Source of the DNA: Gnetum montanum
Lineage: Eukaryota; Streptophyta; Gnetopsida; Gnetales; Gnetaceae
NCBI GenBank assembly: GCA_015680685.1
Contig: MNCI01003614.1
Span: 37,036-101,035 of the forward strand
Direction: 5' to 3'
Length of the DNA stretch: 64,000 nt
In this document: piece after piece, positions 1-10,439 of the stretch
Layout: each line of letters begins with the position of its first letter
Numbering within the stretch: position 1 is the stretch's first letter
The notes under the pieces: model-generated
Seen by the model: the letters and a program-made list of their open reading frames with translations, nothing else
Told to the model about the DNA's origin: nothing
Databases searched by the model: none
Translations under genes and position numbers: made by a program

Positions 1-160
1 TGCCTCTACGCCCAGCGTATACACTAAGCGTAACTGTTTTGCCTCTATGCCCAGCGTATACATCGAGCGTAACTATTTTTTCTCTATGCCCAGCGTATAC
101 GCCGAGTGTAACTGTTTTTTGTCTCTACGCCTAGCGTAGACGCCGAGCGTAACAGTTAGA
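1..160. repeat. 40-bp tandem repeat, four copies, in intron upstream of the first visible exon
   Basis: Four successive units of about 40 bp, each built as CTCTAYGCCCAGCGTATAC followed by a variable CGAGCGTAACTGTTTT-like tail. Each unit holds the GCGTATACGC-type palindrome found elsewhere in LTR U3 regions and leaders. The array ends about 80 bp before the 3' splice site at 238-240, so it lies in an intron or upstream region of the gene at 241-3791. The matching intron of the gene copy at 56.7-56.9 kb has no such array. Confidence 0.85.
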
Positions 161-240
161 AAAATTTTCTGCGAATGTCTATTTTTCAAAATGAAGTTTT
201 CGATATGATTAATTTTTGGGGTTGTTTTAATGGTTTGCAG

Positions 241-1046
241 GGACGTTGAACCTCCCCTTCTAGTGGTTGAGCTAGTTGGGGTCTTGACATGGTTTTGTCC
301 CATTGAGGGCGGTGATCCGACCCCAGACTTAACCGTTGAGAACAATGGTGTCTGGTTTCGGGATGGGGCCTGCGAATTTTTGGCCTTCATATTAGACCAT
401 TTCCGGGTTGTGATTTGGTCCCACCTAGGCGAAGAGGTGGCGCGGAGCATCATCGAGGCCATGTTACCTGGTGCAAAAGAGGGTATTATAATGTTTATGG
501 ATGATATTGATGAAGGACCGCTTGTCGCCAAGGGTGTTCCCCTCGGCGGTCCAAAATCTACCCATCCATTGAGGCGTGTGTGGGACCGGCTGCCGCGGGG
601 GCCTAACTATACCAACAACACATTGTTTCTAGCTGGCTGCGCACACACCCTGTTTCAAAATCCTCCTGGCTCAGTATACCGAGTAGAAAGGTAATATCGT
701 TTTAGATCTGGTTGTTCCTCTCTTTTTTTTTTCAAATATTTGCTCTTGTTTTAACACATGTTTTCCCCTTCCTGTAGGCCAAAAATTATGAAAGAAGGGG
801 CCTATGCAGGCGATGATGGGATTGCATTGGCACGCACGGCTTTGGAGGTGTTCATGGTGGACCCCACTGTTCGTGGGGCCGTTTTGGCCCACACTAGTGG
901 CACCATGAAGCACTTCCACAAAAAATTTTCTAAGGCGTTCGCACAATGCACCGTGCGTGGATGGTTGCATGCCGACTGGTCCCCTAATGGACCAATTTTT
1001 CCATCTGCTTCTGATCTGGGCGAAACCTCCAAGTCTAACACGGAGA
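241..1046 (+). CDS. FCP1/NIF-like (HAD phosphatase fold) exons of copy 1
   Basis: Two exons (241-690, 778-1046) joined in phase encode a domain resembling plant FCP1-homology proteins in motif order: a hydrophobic strand followed by GVL where the catalytic DxD motif should be, then REFL-like CEFLAFIL, then VVIWSHLG (the usual W-S/T-S motif), then NTLFLAGCAHTLFQNPPGSV, matching the family's (L/V)DDSPYK..NPPNT block, and GDDGIALARTALE, matching the family's GGDLRVYLEGLA block. Catalytic Asp residues are replaced: the first motif reads VELVGVL and the DD pair reads GC. I infer a fold without phosphatase activity. The family call rests on motif order by eye; a profile search would settle it. Confidence 0.65.
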
Positions 1047-1136
1047 GTAAGTGGCCATGTTTTCTAGATGTCGTGATGTGTTTGTTCAATTGCCGAGTGT
1101 TAAACTAATGCGAGGGTTTTGGATTTATTTCTACAG

Positions 1137-2165
1137 CTTGCGAGGGTTCTGTTGTGACTGGGCGGACTGAGGCGACTCTTTCTATGAAGTTCGGTGAAAC
1201 CGTTGCCGCCCAGAATTGGTTACGGGTAAAAGCCCCACCATCCATCATTGCCTATTTAGAACATGTCGGCCTCATGGCGCTCTTCACGGTCCCTAGCCCG
1301 AACGTGTCTATAGCGAAGATGATCGGGATCGTGGATTCATTTGACAGATCTATGTCTCGCTATAGCGCTCGTATTAAGGGCGTTAAAGTAATTTTTGAAT
1401 TATCGTCCCAATTCTTTGCGGATTTGTTTGGCGTGCCTACAAGTGGTGTAAAGATTGTTTTAGATAGGACGCACAAAGAAATTCAGACGATCCGCGCTTT
1501 AGAGGATTGGTTAGGGGTGACAAATGGCGCCAAAGGATTTCCAATGCAGGGGAGGGCGAAAGTTGAGGAAGTCAACGAGCTCTACCCCTTATTTCGGGCG
1601 CGTCTGTTTCCAAAGACTCTATCGCAAGTCAAGAGTCTTGGCGTTGAAGCAGTGCGAGTCATGCGCACTATTCTAGAGGCTGGCATGTGCTACAATTGGG
1701 TTGAATTCTTGGTATCAGGCATGACTAAAGAGATAGCGCGGCTACGTTCGAACATAGATGCCCAGTCTCATTTCACTTTTTCCTTTTTCGCCGGTTATGT
1801 TCGTTGTTTGGCCAAATTTTTAGTGGTTCGTGGGGAGGACAGATATGTTTTTTGGGATAGGAATCAGTTATCTCGCCCCTGGGTGAACCACCTATTCGAC
1901 ACCGCTAAGTCCTAGGACGCCCCCGAGGGGATTGATGAATCCCTTACGATTACTATGGGTGGATCATCTGGTGCCTCGCTCCATACGAGCGACAGTGTAG
2001 GGCCGGAACCACATGGAATATCCTACGCTACCAAAAAGGCAGAGCGGGTAGTCAAAGACACCATAGGTAAGGCCAAATCGAAGTTGACGAAGCATGATCG
2101 CGCAGTTGAGGAGACCAGTGAGATCGAACTGCCCAAAGTAAAGTGGATTCAGTTTAAAATACCTG
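1137..2165 (+). CDS. PMD/transposon-associated-like exon of copy 1, with in-frame TAG
   Basis: Long exon beginning after ctacag and ending at a GT donor after ACCTG. It contains KGVKVIFELSSQFFADLFG followed by VPTSG, a pattern (amphipathic strand, then LFG(V/L)P) reminiscent of plant mobile domain and 'putative plant transposon protein' domains. Conserved with the copy at 57853-58900: ELYPLF/TIYPLF, FPKTL, NWxxF/NWxSY, DRDQLS/DRNQLS, RPWVNHL/KPWITYI. TAG at 1913-1915 stops the frame; coding similarity continues past it (APEGIDESL against PPEGIGESL). The tail to 2165 is lysine-rich and acidic. The assignment to the plant mobile domain group is tentative. Confidence 0.6.
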
Positions 2166-2281
2166 GTAAACCTCTTGTTTTCTTTACTTCACTTATCTTG
2201 CAGATAGTTTTAACGATTTATGGTTGTATGCGGCTAACTTCATCTGTTTTGTGTTGAGAAGTCAAGAGACATGATTTGCAG

Positions 2282-3791
2282 ACTATACCTGAGGATGAGG
2301 AGTTAACTGACCCGACGGGAGGGACTGAGTTGCTGGAGGAAAGAACCAGAAACACTGAACCACTAGATGATCAAGCGGAGACCGACAATATGTTCAAAGA
2401 TTTTCTGACAGGCAACTTGGACCTTGGCGACCCTCCCGCACTGGAGGAGACTGGAGGGAATGGTATGTCTTGTTACTTAGTTGTGTAGCCTAATATATTT
2501 TTATTTCATCATGAATTTTTCGTTTGACTCAGAGGAGAGCGAGACCATCCCTGAGAAGGAGCCAGAGATTCCCCCTGAAGTGCCGCCAAAGGTCAACACG
2601 TCGTGCCCTGATGGACCTTTTACCTGGATGGAAATGCCAAGTAAAAGGGATTTCGTAGCTGGTGTGGCCAAAGAGGTCGTTGAGCAGATCGAAGGGATCC
2701 ATCCTGAAATAGGTATGGGAACGTCCAAAGATCCTTACTATGTTAGAGTGTGATTCTTGATTTCGTCTGTTCTAACGTTTGTCCTTTCCCTATTGATAGG
2801 TGCCCAACTGAGGTGGGATTCGTCTGAGACTGTCAACATGGAGAGTTTGCCAACACTTTCCCCAAAAATTGAACAAGTGCCCAGATCCGTTTATGAAGAG
2901 GTAGCAGAGGGCTTTGTTCACAATGCTAAGGCAGTATGGACATGTAGGCGATCCATCGTGCAATTGTGGCTCCAGATTCAGGCGAAAGAGAAAGAGGTCT
3001 CTGAACTAAAGGTGGAACGTGATGATCTGAAGGCCCAGTATGAATTCGCCGCAGCCAGATTAGACAATGATCGCTCTTGGCGGACCTTTGAGGTCACGTA
3101 TACGAGGTATTGGAACCTACTCAATCATCACGCAGGATTGATACGGAGACTAGGGAAGCGCAGGGCTCAAATCGAATTGCTGAACACCAAATGCCACGAC
3201 TGGAAGGCTTTCGCCTCCAAAGTACGCAAATGGGGGCAAGATGAGAAAAACCACAAGCATCAGTATAAGAAGTCGCTAAAAGAAGTTTCTATTGAGAAGC
3301 GATAATTTGAAATGTTTGTGTAAGGCCTTGGTCTGCGTTCTGCCTTTGACACATTCACCCAAAACACCATTGTAGAGATGGAATCTCCTAAATGGCGGAT
3401 AAAAACCGCTTCTGGGGAGGTGTCAGAGGGGGAGTTCCCTTTGAAACGTCCAACCTGGTCAGATGTTGACAAGGGAAAGGCTCTGGCAGATGTTGACTTG
3501 GGTCTCGACGGGACAGATTGGGCAAGTATTCCCGAGGAGGAAATCCTGCGGCGACTGGAATTCGGCCTAGGGGGACCGCCTATGGTAAGCGTTTCATGTT
3601 TATGAAGTTAATTTATTGAATAATGTTTCAAATTTTGGCATTCGCTCATTCTTGTATTTGTTATCTCTGTTTCTTTTTGACCTTTTTAGGAGGAAGGTGG
3701 AGGTGAAATTGGAGAAGTTGGCCCCAGTGGAGTAGAGGCCTTTGACGCTGGCGGGTCCAAGGGGGACGATCATCATGTCCTAGATGTTTAG
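2282..3791 (+). CDS. Acidic and coiled-coil C-terminal exons of copy 1
   Basis: Small acidic exons (2282-2462, 2533-2712) are followed by a coiled-coil exon (2800 to about 3305) with heptad-like runs (IQAKEKEVSELKVERDDLKA) and the block WGQDEKNHKHQYKK, which is conserved as WGQKENDHKHLYK at 59.9 kb and as KNHKHQYK in the old copy near 31.4 kb. After a TAA at 3303-3305, possible further exons are about 3376-3584 (acidic, VDKGKALADVDLGLDG) and 3690-3791 (glycine/acidic, ending HHVLDV stop); phases 3584/3690 agree. The old copy 2 has matching C-terminal exons, which supports these as real. No function can be assigned. Confidence 0.6.
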
Positions 3792-4032
3792 CATTTTAGC
3801 TCTTAAGTTTTTGTTGTTGTTTTTGTTTTGGTGTTTTTCGACTCAGATTTGTACTGGAACTGTAACTTGAAAATTGTGGAACGGACAGAGACAGTTGATT
3901 GTATGTGATAACTATTCAAATATTTTTTTGTTGAACTTGAGATACAAATGTAAAAAAAAATATTTTGGTTTGTTTTCTATTTTAAGTGTATTACGGAAAT
4001 GTGATTATAAAAATAAAGCGAAAAACATGTAC

Positions 4033-4380
4033 TAGTTTATGGCCATTTCGGGCCCTGTGCGTAGTTTATGGCCATTTCGGGCCCCATGCGTAGTTTATGG
4101 CCATTTCGGGCCCCATGCGTAGTTTATGGCCGTTTCAGGCCCCATGCGTAGTTTATCGCCATTTCGGGCCCCGTGCGTAGTTTATCGCCATTTCGGGCCC
4201 CATGCGTAGTTTATCGCCATTTCGGGCCCCATGCGTAGTTTATGGCCGTTTCGGGTCCCGTGCGTAGTTTATCGCCATTTCGGGGCCCATGCGTAGTTTA
4301 TCGCCATTTCGGGCCGCATGCGTAGTTTATGGCCGTTTCAGGCCCCGTGCGTAGTTTATGGCCGTTTCGGGCCCCTTGCG
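4033..4380. repeat. 29-bp tandem array, 12 copies, AGTTTA box plus GGCC-loop-GGCC inverted repeat
   Basis: Exactly twelve 29-bp units of the form TAGTTTATSGCCRTTTCGGG followed by CCCCRTGCG. Each holds AGTTTA, then GGCC or CGCC, a six-base loop ending in CG, then GGCC. It is a GC-armed version of the AGTTTA..GTC..GAC motif seen after protease and pol in other elements. It lies between the 3' end of the plus-strand gene (3791) and the 3' end of the minus-strand protease ORF (4553). Confidence 0.95.
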
Positions 4381-4640
4381 TAATCAGGGAATGCTTTGAA
4401 GGACGTGGATAGATTTCTTGGTCAACCGATCATTGTTGATTGTGGTTAGTTTTATGTCATTGCGGACAAGATAGTTTAATGTTATTTTGGACTGGGAGTG
4501 ACATTTTAATTGTTTTCTTGTTTTATCGTAGTTTAATGTCATTTCGGACTTTTTATAGTTTAACGTCATTTCGGACTATTTGTAGTTTAACGTCATTTGG
4601 GACCTGTTGTAGTTTAACGTCATTTCGGACCATTTGTGAT
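4381..4640. repeat. Diverged AGTTTA..GTCATTTCGGAC motif copies overlapping the protease ORF end
   Basis: About six copies of TAGTTTAACGTCATTTCGGA-like motif, spaced irregularly between 4446 and 4634. The last three or four are read on the minus strand as the C-terminus of the protease ORF, giving repeated NDVKL peptides. Same motif family as the 29-bp array to the left, but with GTC/GAC arms. Confidence 0.85.
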
Positions 4641-6301
4641 AGCATCATTTCAATAACTTTTTGATTTTTTTTTGTCTTAATGTTAGCCGATGTTTCAACA
4701 GGTATGATCCGGTACTCCGCGTCCCCTTCGCTGATTACATTAAACGGTAATTCAGCCCAAGGGACTTCAGATGGAATGTCCTTTGTGTTAGCTTTTTTAG
4801 ATGTTTCAGTGTCCGTAGGGAGCTCTATATTAGCTTCTACTTGAGGAGGTACAAGCGTTTCTATTTGAGGAGGCTTTTGTTCCATGTCGGAAGGCTTACT
4901 GCTTACCAATGGTTGCGGGTTCTCGTTATTTTGGCTAGGTTTTTCAAGTTTGACTTCCGAGCCTTGGTCCATGTCCATATGCGACGAGATAATAGGAGTA
5001 GTTGCTTCACCGCATATGATGATTTCTCTACCTTCATAAGGCAGGTGAATTTCCTGATGTATGGGCGAGGAGACAGCTCTCAGTTGGGCTAACCAGGGTC
5101 TTCCCAGTATTAAGTTGAACCCCAGCATCTCATCCACTACTAGGAAATCGACAGATGTTGGGAATTGATCCCCCGCTATGAAATTTAAGGTTATTGTACC
5201 TTTCACCATTACGCGTGACCCGCTAAATGACCTTAAACATGTAGTCATGGTTGGTTTAAGTAGTTCAGTAAGTCCTAGTTGTTCAATGAAGTGGTACGGC
5301 ACAACGTTTGTCGCAGCTCCATCGTCTACATGGACCCTATGTATTTTAAACCGGTTTATACATATTATTATAAACATGGGTGCTATTGTTACCTCCTCCA
5401 TTTTCTTATCCACCTTGATGTTATCATCATGAAAACTTAGAGGCTTAGGAGTAGTCCCGTGAGGTGAGAGCATCACCGCATGGATGGAGGGTTCATTTGG
5501 GGGTAAGTCCTCGCTTACCGGGATTGACATTAACATGCGTACTAGTGCTTCCCGATGTGTTTGAGATGTTAGGACTAAGTCATACAAGCTCAATGAAGTG
5601 TTCTTTTGTTTTAATGCCTGTGTGACTTGTGTCAAGGTGGCTATGAAGTTTTCACTGTTGGGGGTGTTTCTATCGTTGCTGACTGGATCCATGGGACCCA
5701 ACAGTTTTATCTCTCGTTTTGTTGGCTTTTTAGTTTTCGGAGCTGTCGTTTTAGCTGATTCATGTCTTTCAGACGACTCATCCTCATTGCCTATGCTTGG
5801 TTGATTGTTAGGTGATGAAATAGGTACAGAGTTTAGGGGAGTGGGCTTAGGTGCCCCCAGAGCTAGCCGTTGGCGCTCTTTCTCCAAACGTTCTCGTGTG
5901 AGCCTATCTGCCAAGCGTTCTCGTGTGTCACGTGGAGGTGGAGTTGACCTCGAAGTCTGGGATTGCCTAGGAACCTTTATGACATAGGGAGTAGGGTGGG
6001 GCTGTGTGTACGATTGGGCAGGAGTTTGCACTGGTAGTCTAATGATGTATGGGGTTGGTCTTGGCCGAGGCCGGGCCTCTGTCGTTGTAACAACAGGTGG
6101 TACTCGAACTACGAAAGGGGTAGGCCGAGCGTGAGGGGTTGGGGTACCTGCGGGGTTAGCCGGAGGGATGCGCACTACGTATGGTTGTTGGTGTGTCCTG
6201 ACGTCAGAGGTGGGTATGGTGGAGGGCACTCGGATTATGAATGGCCGCTGCAGGTTGTGAGGTGATTGAGGCGCAGAGTTAGCGGGAGGGATCTGAACCA
6301 C
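4553..6301 (-). pseudogene. Ty3/gypsy protease with proline-rich N-terminal repeats (copy 1)
   Basis: 582-codon minus-strand frame. The first 120 residues are repeats of the type PFVVRVPP, a linker between gag and protease also seen in the element at 35-37 kb. The protease core is near residues 325-430: RVHVDDGAATNVVPY carries the catalytic Asp in a DDGA rather than D(S/T)GA setting, and FNLILGRPWL is the family's downstream flap/ILGRPWL block. The frame does not continue into RT; it ends in NDVKL peptides encoded by the hairpin motif. It should be the 3' part of a gag-pro ORF; a frameshift near 6300 separates it from gag. An Ogre-type splice to a distant RT exon would be needed to make gag-pro-pol; I could not place its donor. 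Confidence 0.8.
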
Positions 6302-8688
6302 GAATGGGGTGTGCTAGAGTCATCATCACAATAGATTGAGGTAATTACGTATGGTGTCTCTTTAGCATTCAAGGGGTCTTTGTACATCCCCATGGTCTGG
6401 TTTTGCGGTTGGACGGGGTTAGCCTCGTCGAAGGTGATCTTGCCATCATCAATCATCTTTTTGATGTCCTGCTTTAGGGTGAAGCAGTAATCTGTTCCAT
6501 GCCCGTTGCGTTGGTGATAGTCGCAGAAGCGATCTATCCTGAATCCTTTGGGCACATGCAGCTCATCCGGCGTTGCCAGGCTTGGGTTCTGTATGAGTTG
6601 ACAGAACCGGTCATGTCTTTGGATAGCCGCTGGGGACAATTGCTTGTATTGCATCAATCCAGCCTTTAAGAGTTCATCAAATAGCTGGGATGGTTTCATC
6701 AGTAAAGGTGTGTACTGAGAGGGTCCCTTCCTCTCGAAGTTACGCGTACGGTTCGTTGGGTTTTGTGGTGACGATTCTGAGGCTGTTGTGGGAGCGGGCT
6801 GATAGTAGTTAGTGGGGGGAACGGGTGGTTTGTATTGATGTGTGGTGTTTGTTTGCTGTCCCCCCGCTATTGCTACTATAGTCGCCTTGGCCTTTTCTTT
6901 GTCTTTCTTAGTGTGTTGGTTTCTGAAGGCCAGGTACGTAGGGTCGTTGCTATTTTGATCAGCTTCCTCTATGTTTTTGATTTGTTCAAATGCTTGATTC
7001 AGATCACGCGCATTGAGGTAATACAGTTTTGACTTGAAGAAGTCATTAACAGCCCCTTTTAGTATCGTGAGCAGATAGGTTTGAGAGATTGGGTCGTGCA
7101 ACTCGTTGAGAGCTGCGCTCCACCTCTAAATGAACTTCTGCACCGGTTCGAGCGTTGCTTGTTTGATCTGCATGAGGCTGTCTAGTGTTGCTTCGGGTTT
7201 CAAGTTGTACTTGAACCTGGTCACAAACTGGCGTAGAAGATCATCTAGGGAAAGGATGAAACTCTTGGGCAAGGCCTGGTACCAGTCAAGTGCCCTTCCC
7301 GCGAGGGACATGGGGAATACTCGTAGTATGGAGTGGGGCCACACCTAAAGGAGTGCACACTCTAATCTGAATATGATGAGGTGGGCATTGGGGTCTATCT
7401 CCCTATTATACTTAGTCAACGTCGGAAGGGGGACACCCTTGGGTAAAGTCAATGGCGGGACAGAGGAGCTGATAGGATCATCATTGTAGAAGTCTACTAC
7501 TTTCAGCTCTCCCTCAGCGATGGTTTTGAGGCACTTTACCTCATCTATTAATTCTTGCATCAATTTTTTAGCGGTCACCCAAGCTTGGGCATTTGGTGAA
7601 GCTACGGGCTGAGGGTGCAGGGCTGCATACTAGCTAGATTGTTGGGTCACGGGTTGGAAGGCTGAAGGCTGGGTGATCGGCGGTTGTGCTTGGGGATAGT
7701 TAATGGTGGGCAGTGCTAAGGCTAAGGTGTTAAGAGGAAAGTGTTGTGGTTGTTGTTGTTGCTGCAGCTGGGGTTGTGCCTGAGGAGCAGTGATCTGGGG
7801 GATTGCGTGGGGCGGGACGTGGTGATGAGGAATTTGATATGATGACGCCCCCCTTGCTGGCCATTGTCCCACTACGTTGTATGCGGGGACTTCTTGTTGG
7901 GTTGGGGCTGCTTGGGGAGCTGTATGCATATGGATATGGGGTATGAAGTGAGCTGATGTAGATGCAGGGATCACATGTGGCATCCCAATTACGCGAGGTG
8001 GGAACGTTGGTCCCATGCCATCATGAGGAGGCGGTGCTTGTGAAGATGAGCCTGCAGCTGCATTAGGGGTAACTGTCAAAGGGAAGGTGTGAGGTTGGTG
8101 ATCGCTCGGGAGTGGAATATGTACGAGTGCTAGTGTTTTTGTTGGTGGCATCTAAACTTGGGCGAGTCTAGGGGGTTGTACGAGCAAGGCTTCCCCTATC
8201 CCGGGATGGAAAATGGGGTTCATCAATGCTTGGGGGCTCAAGGTGTGGTATGAGTCACCCTGCTCAGATTGAGCAGCGAACTCGTCTTCTTCCTCTGGCT
8301 GAGGCTCTAGCATGGGCTGGTCCAATGACTGGCTCCTGTGCAGAAGGAGCTGAGTAAAGAGCTCCGAGAATTGTTCTGGAATGGGGATTACGTCGTATGG
8401 GGAAGGAATGAACTCGTGTCCTCCCCTGTAAAAGAGTTCGAATTGTCTCTTTACTTCGATTTTAGCCCGATCCACTGCCAGGCCGGGCTGTATCTTAATG
8501 CAGATGAAGTTATACTCATCTTGGGTTATAACGTTAGCGGCTGGATCTCTCCCTTGTAACCTCAAAGACCGACGGGGCCCCATTGTGGATTGCCCTCCCA
8601 AGTGTGATGTGACAGACTGCTTGGCAGCAATGGTGTCTGAGATGTTAATGTCCTGGGTAGTGGCAGCAGTGGTGTTTATGGGATTCAT
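6235..8688 (-). pseudogene. Ty3/gypsy gag (copy 1), broken by TAG codons
   Basis: One minus-strand frame from ATG at 8686-8688, interrupted by TAG at 8152, 7630, 7345 and 7126, then open to 6235. N-terminus has RRSLRLQGRDP and YNFICIKIQ, conserved in the other gag copies. The middle (7580-7000) is the retrotransposon gag domain: LTKYN, FPMSLAGRALDWYQALP, FKYNLKPEATLDSL and YLLTILKGAVNDF. The zinc knuckle is FCDYHQRNGHGTDYC, a CX2HX4HX4C variant. At least two stops (7345, 7126) fall where the copy at 63 kb has Gln. Near 6300 the frame shifts by one base into the protease frame; the equivalent point is in frame in the 36-37 kb element, so this is probably mutation, not programmed frameshifting. 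Confidence 0.85.
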
Positions 8689-8704
8689 GATGATGGATTG
8701 TGTA

Positions 8705-9045
8705 TGAAAAACGGTCTGAGCGTAAACGCTAAGTGTTCAGCGTAGACGCTAGTTAGTGGGCAGTGTAGACGCTAAGTATGTAGCGTAGATGCTGGCGTAA
8801 GTATGCAGCGTCGACGCTGGTGTAAGTTATGCAGCATAGACGCTGGCGTAAGTATGCAGCATAGACGTTGGCTTAGTTTATGCAGCATAGACGTTGGCGT
8901 AGGTTATGCGGTGTAGACGTTAGGGTTTATGATCGTAGCGTAGACGCTGGAAGATTGACAGCGTAGACGCTGAGTCGGGGGTTCAAACAGGGCACAGGGC
9001 AGCGAAAACGCTGACGAGCGTAGACGCTAAGGAGCGTATAGTCAA
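8705..9045. repeat. Leader array of AGCGTAGACGCT-type palindromes
   Basis: About 15 irregular copies of CAGCGTAGACGCTGG and decayed forms (CAGCATAGACGTTGG). They lie between the PBS side and the gag start, in the transcribed leader of the minus-strand element. Arms AGCGT/ACGCT flank a two-base centre. Equivalent leader arrays occur at 39.0-39.4 and 61.5-61.9 kb. Confidence 0.85.
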
Positions 9046-9060
9046 GTTGTTCAAGCGGAG

Positions 9061-9078
9061 GTCCTCCTTCTAGCGCCA
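9061..9078 (-). promoter_or_regulatory. Candidate primer binding site (minus-strand element)
   Basis: Read on the minus strand this is TGGCGCTAGAAGGAGGAC, five bases inside the LTR end at 9084. The TGG start fits a tRNA 3' CCA. The same sequence with small changes follows the LTRs ending at 61446, 39460 (minus) and 26146. I do not name the tRNA. Confidence 0.65.
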
Positions 9079-9282
9079 ATTTCTGTACTGCCCGAAATCG
9101 TTGGTCCTTGGCTGGAAAGAAAAATCAGAGACCGCGGGATCGCGAGATGAGCACAGACGACCCTACCTTCGCCCAAGGGCATGCTGGAATGCACGAAGGT
9201 AGGGTACCTTGGATGGTCTGCACGCGGATCAGACAAGGATTTCCCTGAGCGCCACCAAAGTGTTATACACTAGGTTATACGT

Positions 9283-9595
9283 AAACTATGTAACGGGCGA
9301 AAAATGGAGCGAATGGCGAAAATAGGGCGTAAACAAAGTGTAAACTGCGTAACAGTGAAAACGAGGCGTCTACGCCATAAACTGTGTAAATGCAGCGTAG
9401 ACAGCGTAAATAGTGTAAGTGCAATGTAGACAACGTAAACAGTGTAAGTGTAGTGTAGATAGTGTAAACAGAGCATAAAGCGTAAGCAGGGTTTAAACAG
9501 GGCGTAAAGCGTAAACAGCGTAAAGCGTAAACAGCGTAAAGCGTAAAATGTAAACACAGCGTAAACTGTAAATTGTAAACTGTAAACTGTATTAT
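9283..9595. repeat. Low-complexity GCGTAAACAG-rich segment in LTR R/U5
   Basis: Short irregular repeats of GTAAACAGCGTAAAGC and relatives, about 10-20 bp. Reading frames through it give Tyr/Leu-rich low-complexity peptides and are not genes. A T-rich counterpart (TTTACGC) lies at 60905-61260 in the plus-strand LTR. Confidence 0.7.
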
Positions 9596-9828
9596 GGAGT
9601 GAAATGGTATGCACCAGTCTAAACACAGTTGTGGCTGAACACAAGGCGGACATAAAGCCCCGGTGGGCATAGGGAGGTGGCTGGTTTGCACGGTAGGCGG
9701 AGCATAGAGACTGCTCGGCGTATAGGACTTCCAACGTATAAGGGTTTCAAGCTCTGGTTTTGTAGCATAATTGTTTTCGGGTCTGCTCTGGTAAATTTTT
9801 GCCGACCTTGAAAATGTGGAAAACTAGG

Positions 9829-9842
9829 CCTTTTATAGGGGA
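9829..9842 (-). promoter_or_regulatory. LTR TATA box (minus)
   Basis: Minus-strand TCCCCTATAAAAGG. The same context, CCCTATAAATAG, occurs at equivalent places in the LTRs at 32.3, 40.0 (minus) and 60.6 kb (plus), with the palindrome array just upstream. Confidence 0.65.
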
Positions 9843-9904
9843 TGGGTTACCAGGAAAATCAGGTTGGGAGACACGTGGCATGTCGACCGGGCGTGCAAAA
9901 TTTA

Positions 9905-10170
9905 GAAATTTGGTATATGCTGGGCGTATACGCTACATTAGGCCGGCGTATACTTTGGGCGTATACGCTGGACTTGCTGGGCGTGTGAACTGGGGGTGGC
10001 CGCTGGGCGTATACGTTGGGCGTATACGCTGATGGATGCTGGCGTATACGCTGGGGCATATACGCTGATGGATGCCGGTGTTGACTTGCTTTAATTCTTG
10101 CTCTTGTTGCACTAGCTGTGTACATGAGGCGTATGCTGGGCGTCGGGCGTATACGCTGGGCGTAGACGTT
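9905..10170. repeat. U3 array of GCGTATACGC palindromes
   Basis: Roughly a dozen copies of GGGCGTATACGCTGG and variants upstream of the TATA box. GCGTATACGC is a perfect 10-base palindrome. Confidence 0.85.
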
Positions 10171-10439
10171 GGCACAATAATTGGTAAAAATCGAGTGTTT
10201 CAGTCCTCAAAATTGCCATGTGTGACTCCAAATGTAGTCGACGTCGTCTGAGGGTCACAGGGATCTGCTTCTTGTTGGACAAGTGCCAAACTCGAAATTT
10301 TTTGTGGTGTTTCACTATGCTTGCCACCAAACACCCAGTGGAGAGAGTAGTTGGATGAGATCATATTCAACCATATTGATCCTAAAAAGATGATTTTTTA
10401 TTTCCCTATAAATGTGCAAGTTAATTTTGCTCCCTGACC

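Larger units (their letters stand above)
241..3791 (+). pseudogene. Spliced FCP1/NIF-like, PMD-like, coiled-coil gene antisense to the retroelement (copy 1)
   Basis: Exons inferred from GT-AG borders and from conservation with the copy at 56556-60086: 241-690, 778-1046, 1137-2165, 2282-2462, 2533-2712, 2800 to about 3305, about 3376-3584, and 3690-3791 ending in TAG. Phases agree at most junctions; the 2165/2282 junction does not with my borders. An exon 1 equivalent to 56556-56674 would lie left of the window. TAG at 1913-1915 interrupts the frame where the paralogue has a CAG codon, and TAA at 3303-3305 ends the coiled-coil exon, so the gene looks recently disabled or makes a truncated protein. 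It is convergent to the gag-protease frames at 4553-8688. Family membership is seen; function is unknown. It could instead be a dispersed host gene family, but all three copies here lie in the same retroelement context. Confidence 0.7.
1..10314 (-). mobile_element. Tat/Ogre-like LTR retrotransposon, right-hand 5' part, with antisense gene
   Basis: Read right to left: 5' LTR (9084-10314), candidate PBS (9061-9078), palindrome-rich leader (8705-9045), gag (8688-6235), protease ORF (6301-4553), a 29-bp hairpin array (4033-4380), then a convergent plus-strand gene (3791-241). The pol region and 3' LTR would lie left of position 1. The base run after the LTR, CTATG at 10315-10319, is the candidate target duplication, untestable here. 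The element sits inside an older plus-strand pol element that resumes at 10315. Gag has four in-frame TAG codons and there is one frameshift near 6300, so this copy is not intact. Confidence 0.75.
9084..10314 (-). mobile_element. 5' LTR of copy 1 element
   Basis: 1231 bp from TGTACTGCCC to GTGGTGTTTCA; in element sense it starts TGAAACACCACAAAAA and ends in CA. Matches the LTRs at 31802, 39460, 44447 (minus) and 60087 (plus) at both ends. U3 holds the palindrome array at 9905-10170; R/U5 holds low-complexity GTAAAGCGTAAACAG repeats at 9283-9595. Confidence 0.85.

Noticed and set aside
4033-4380. Centromeric or subtelomeric satellite
   Set aside because: Only 12 units of 29 bp, placed at a fixed spot within an element, and related to motifs in other elements.
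6235-6312. Possible programmed frameshift between gag and protease
   Set aside because: The 36-37 kb element reads through this point in one frame, and no slippery site is evident; a single-base mutation is simpler.
9270-9734. Overlapping Tyr/Leu-rich minus-strand frames
   Set aside because: Produced by low-complexity GTAAACAGCG repeats in the LTR; no conserved protein features.
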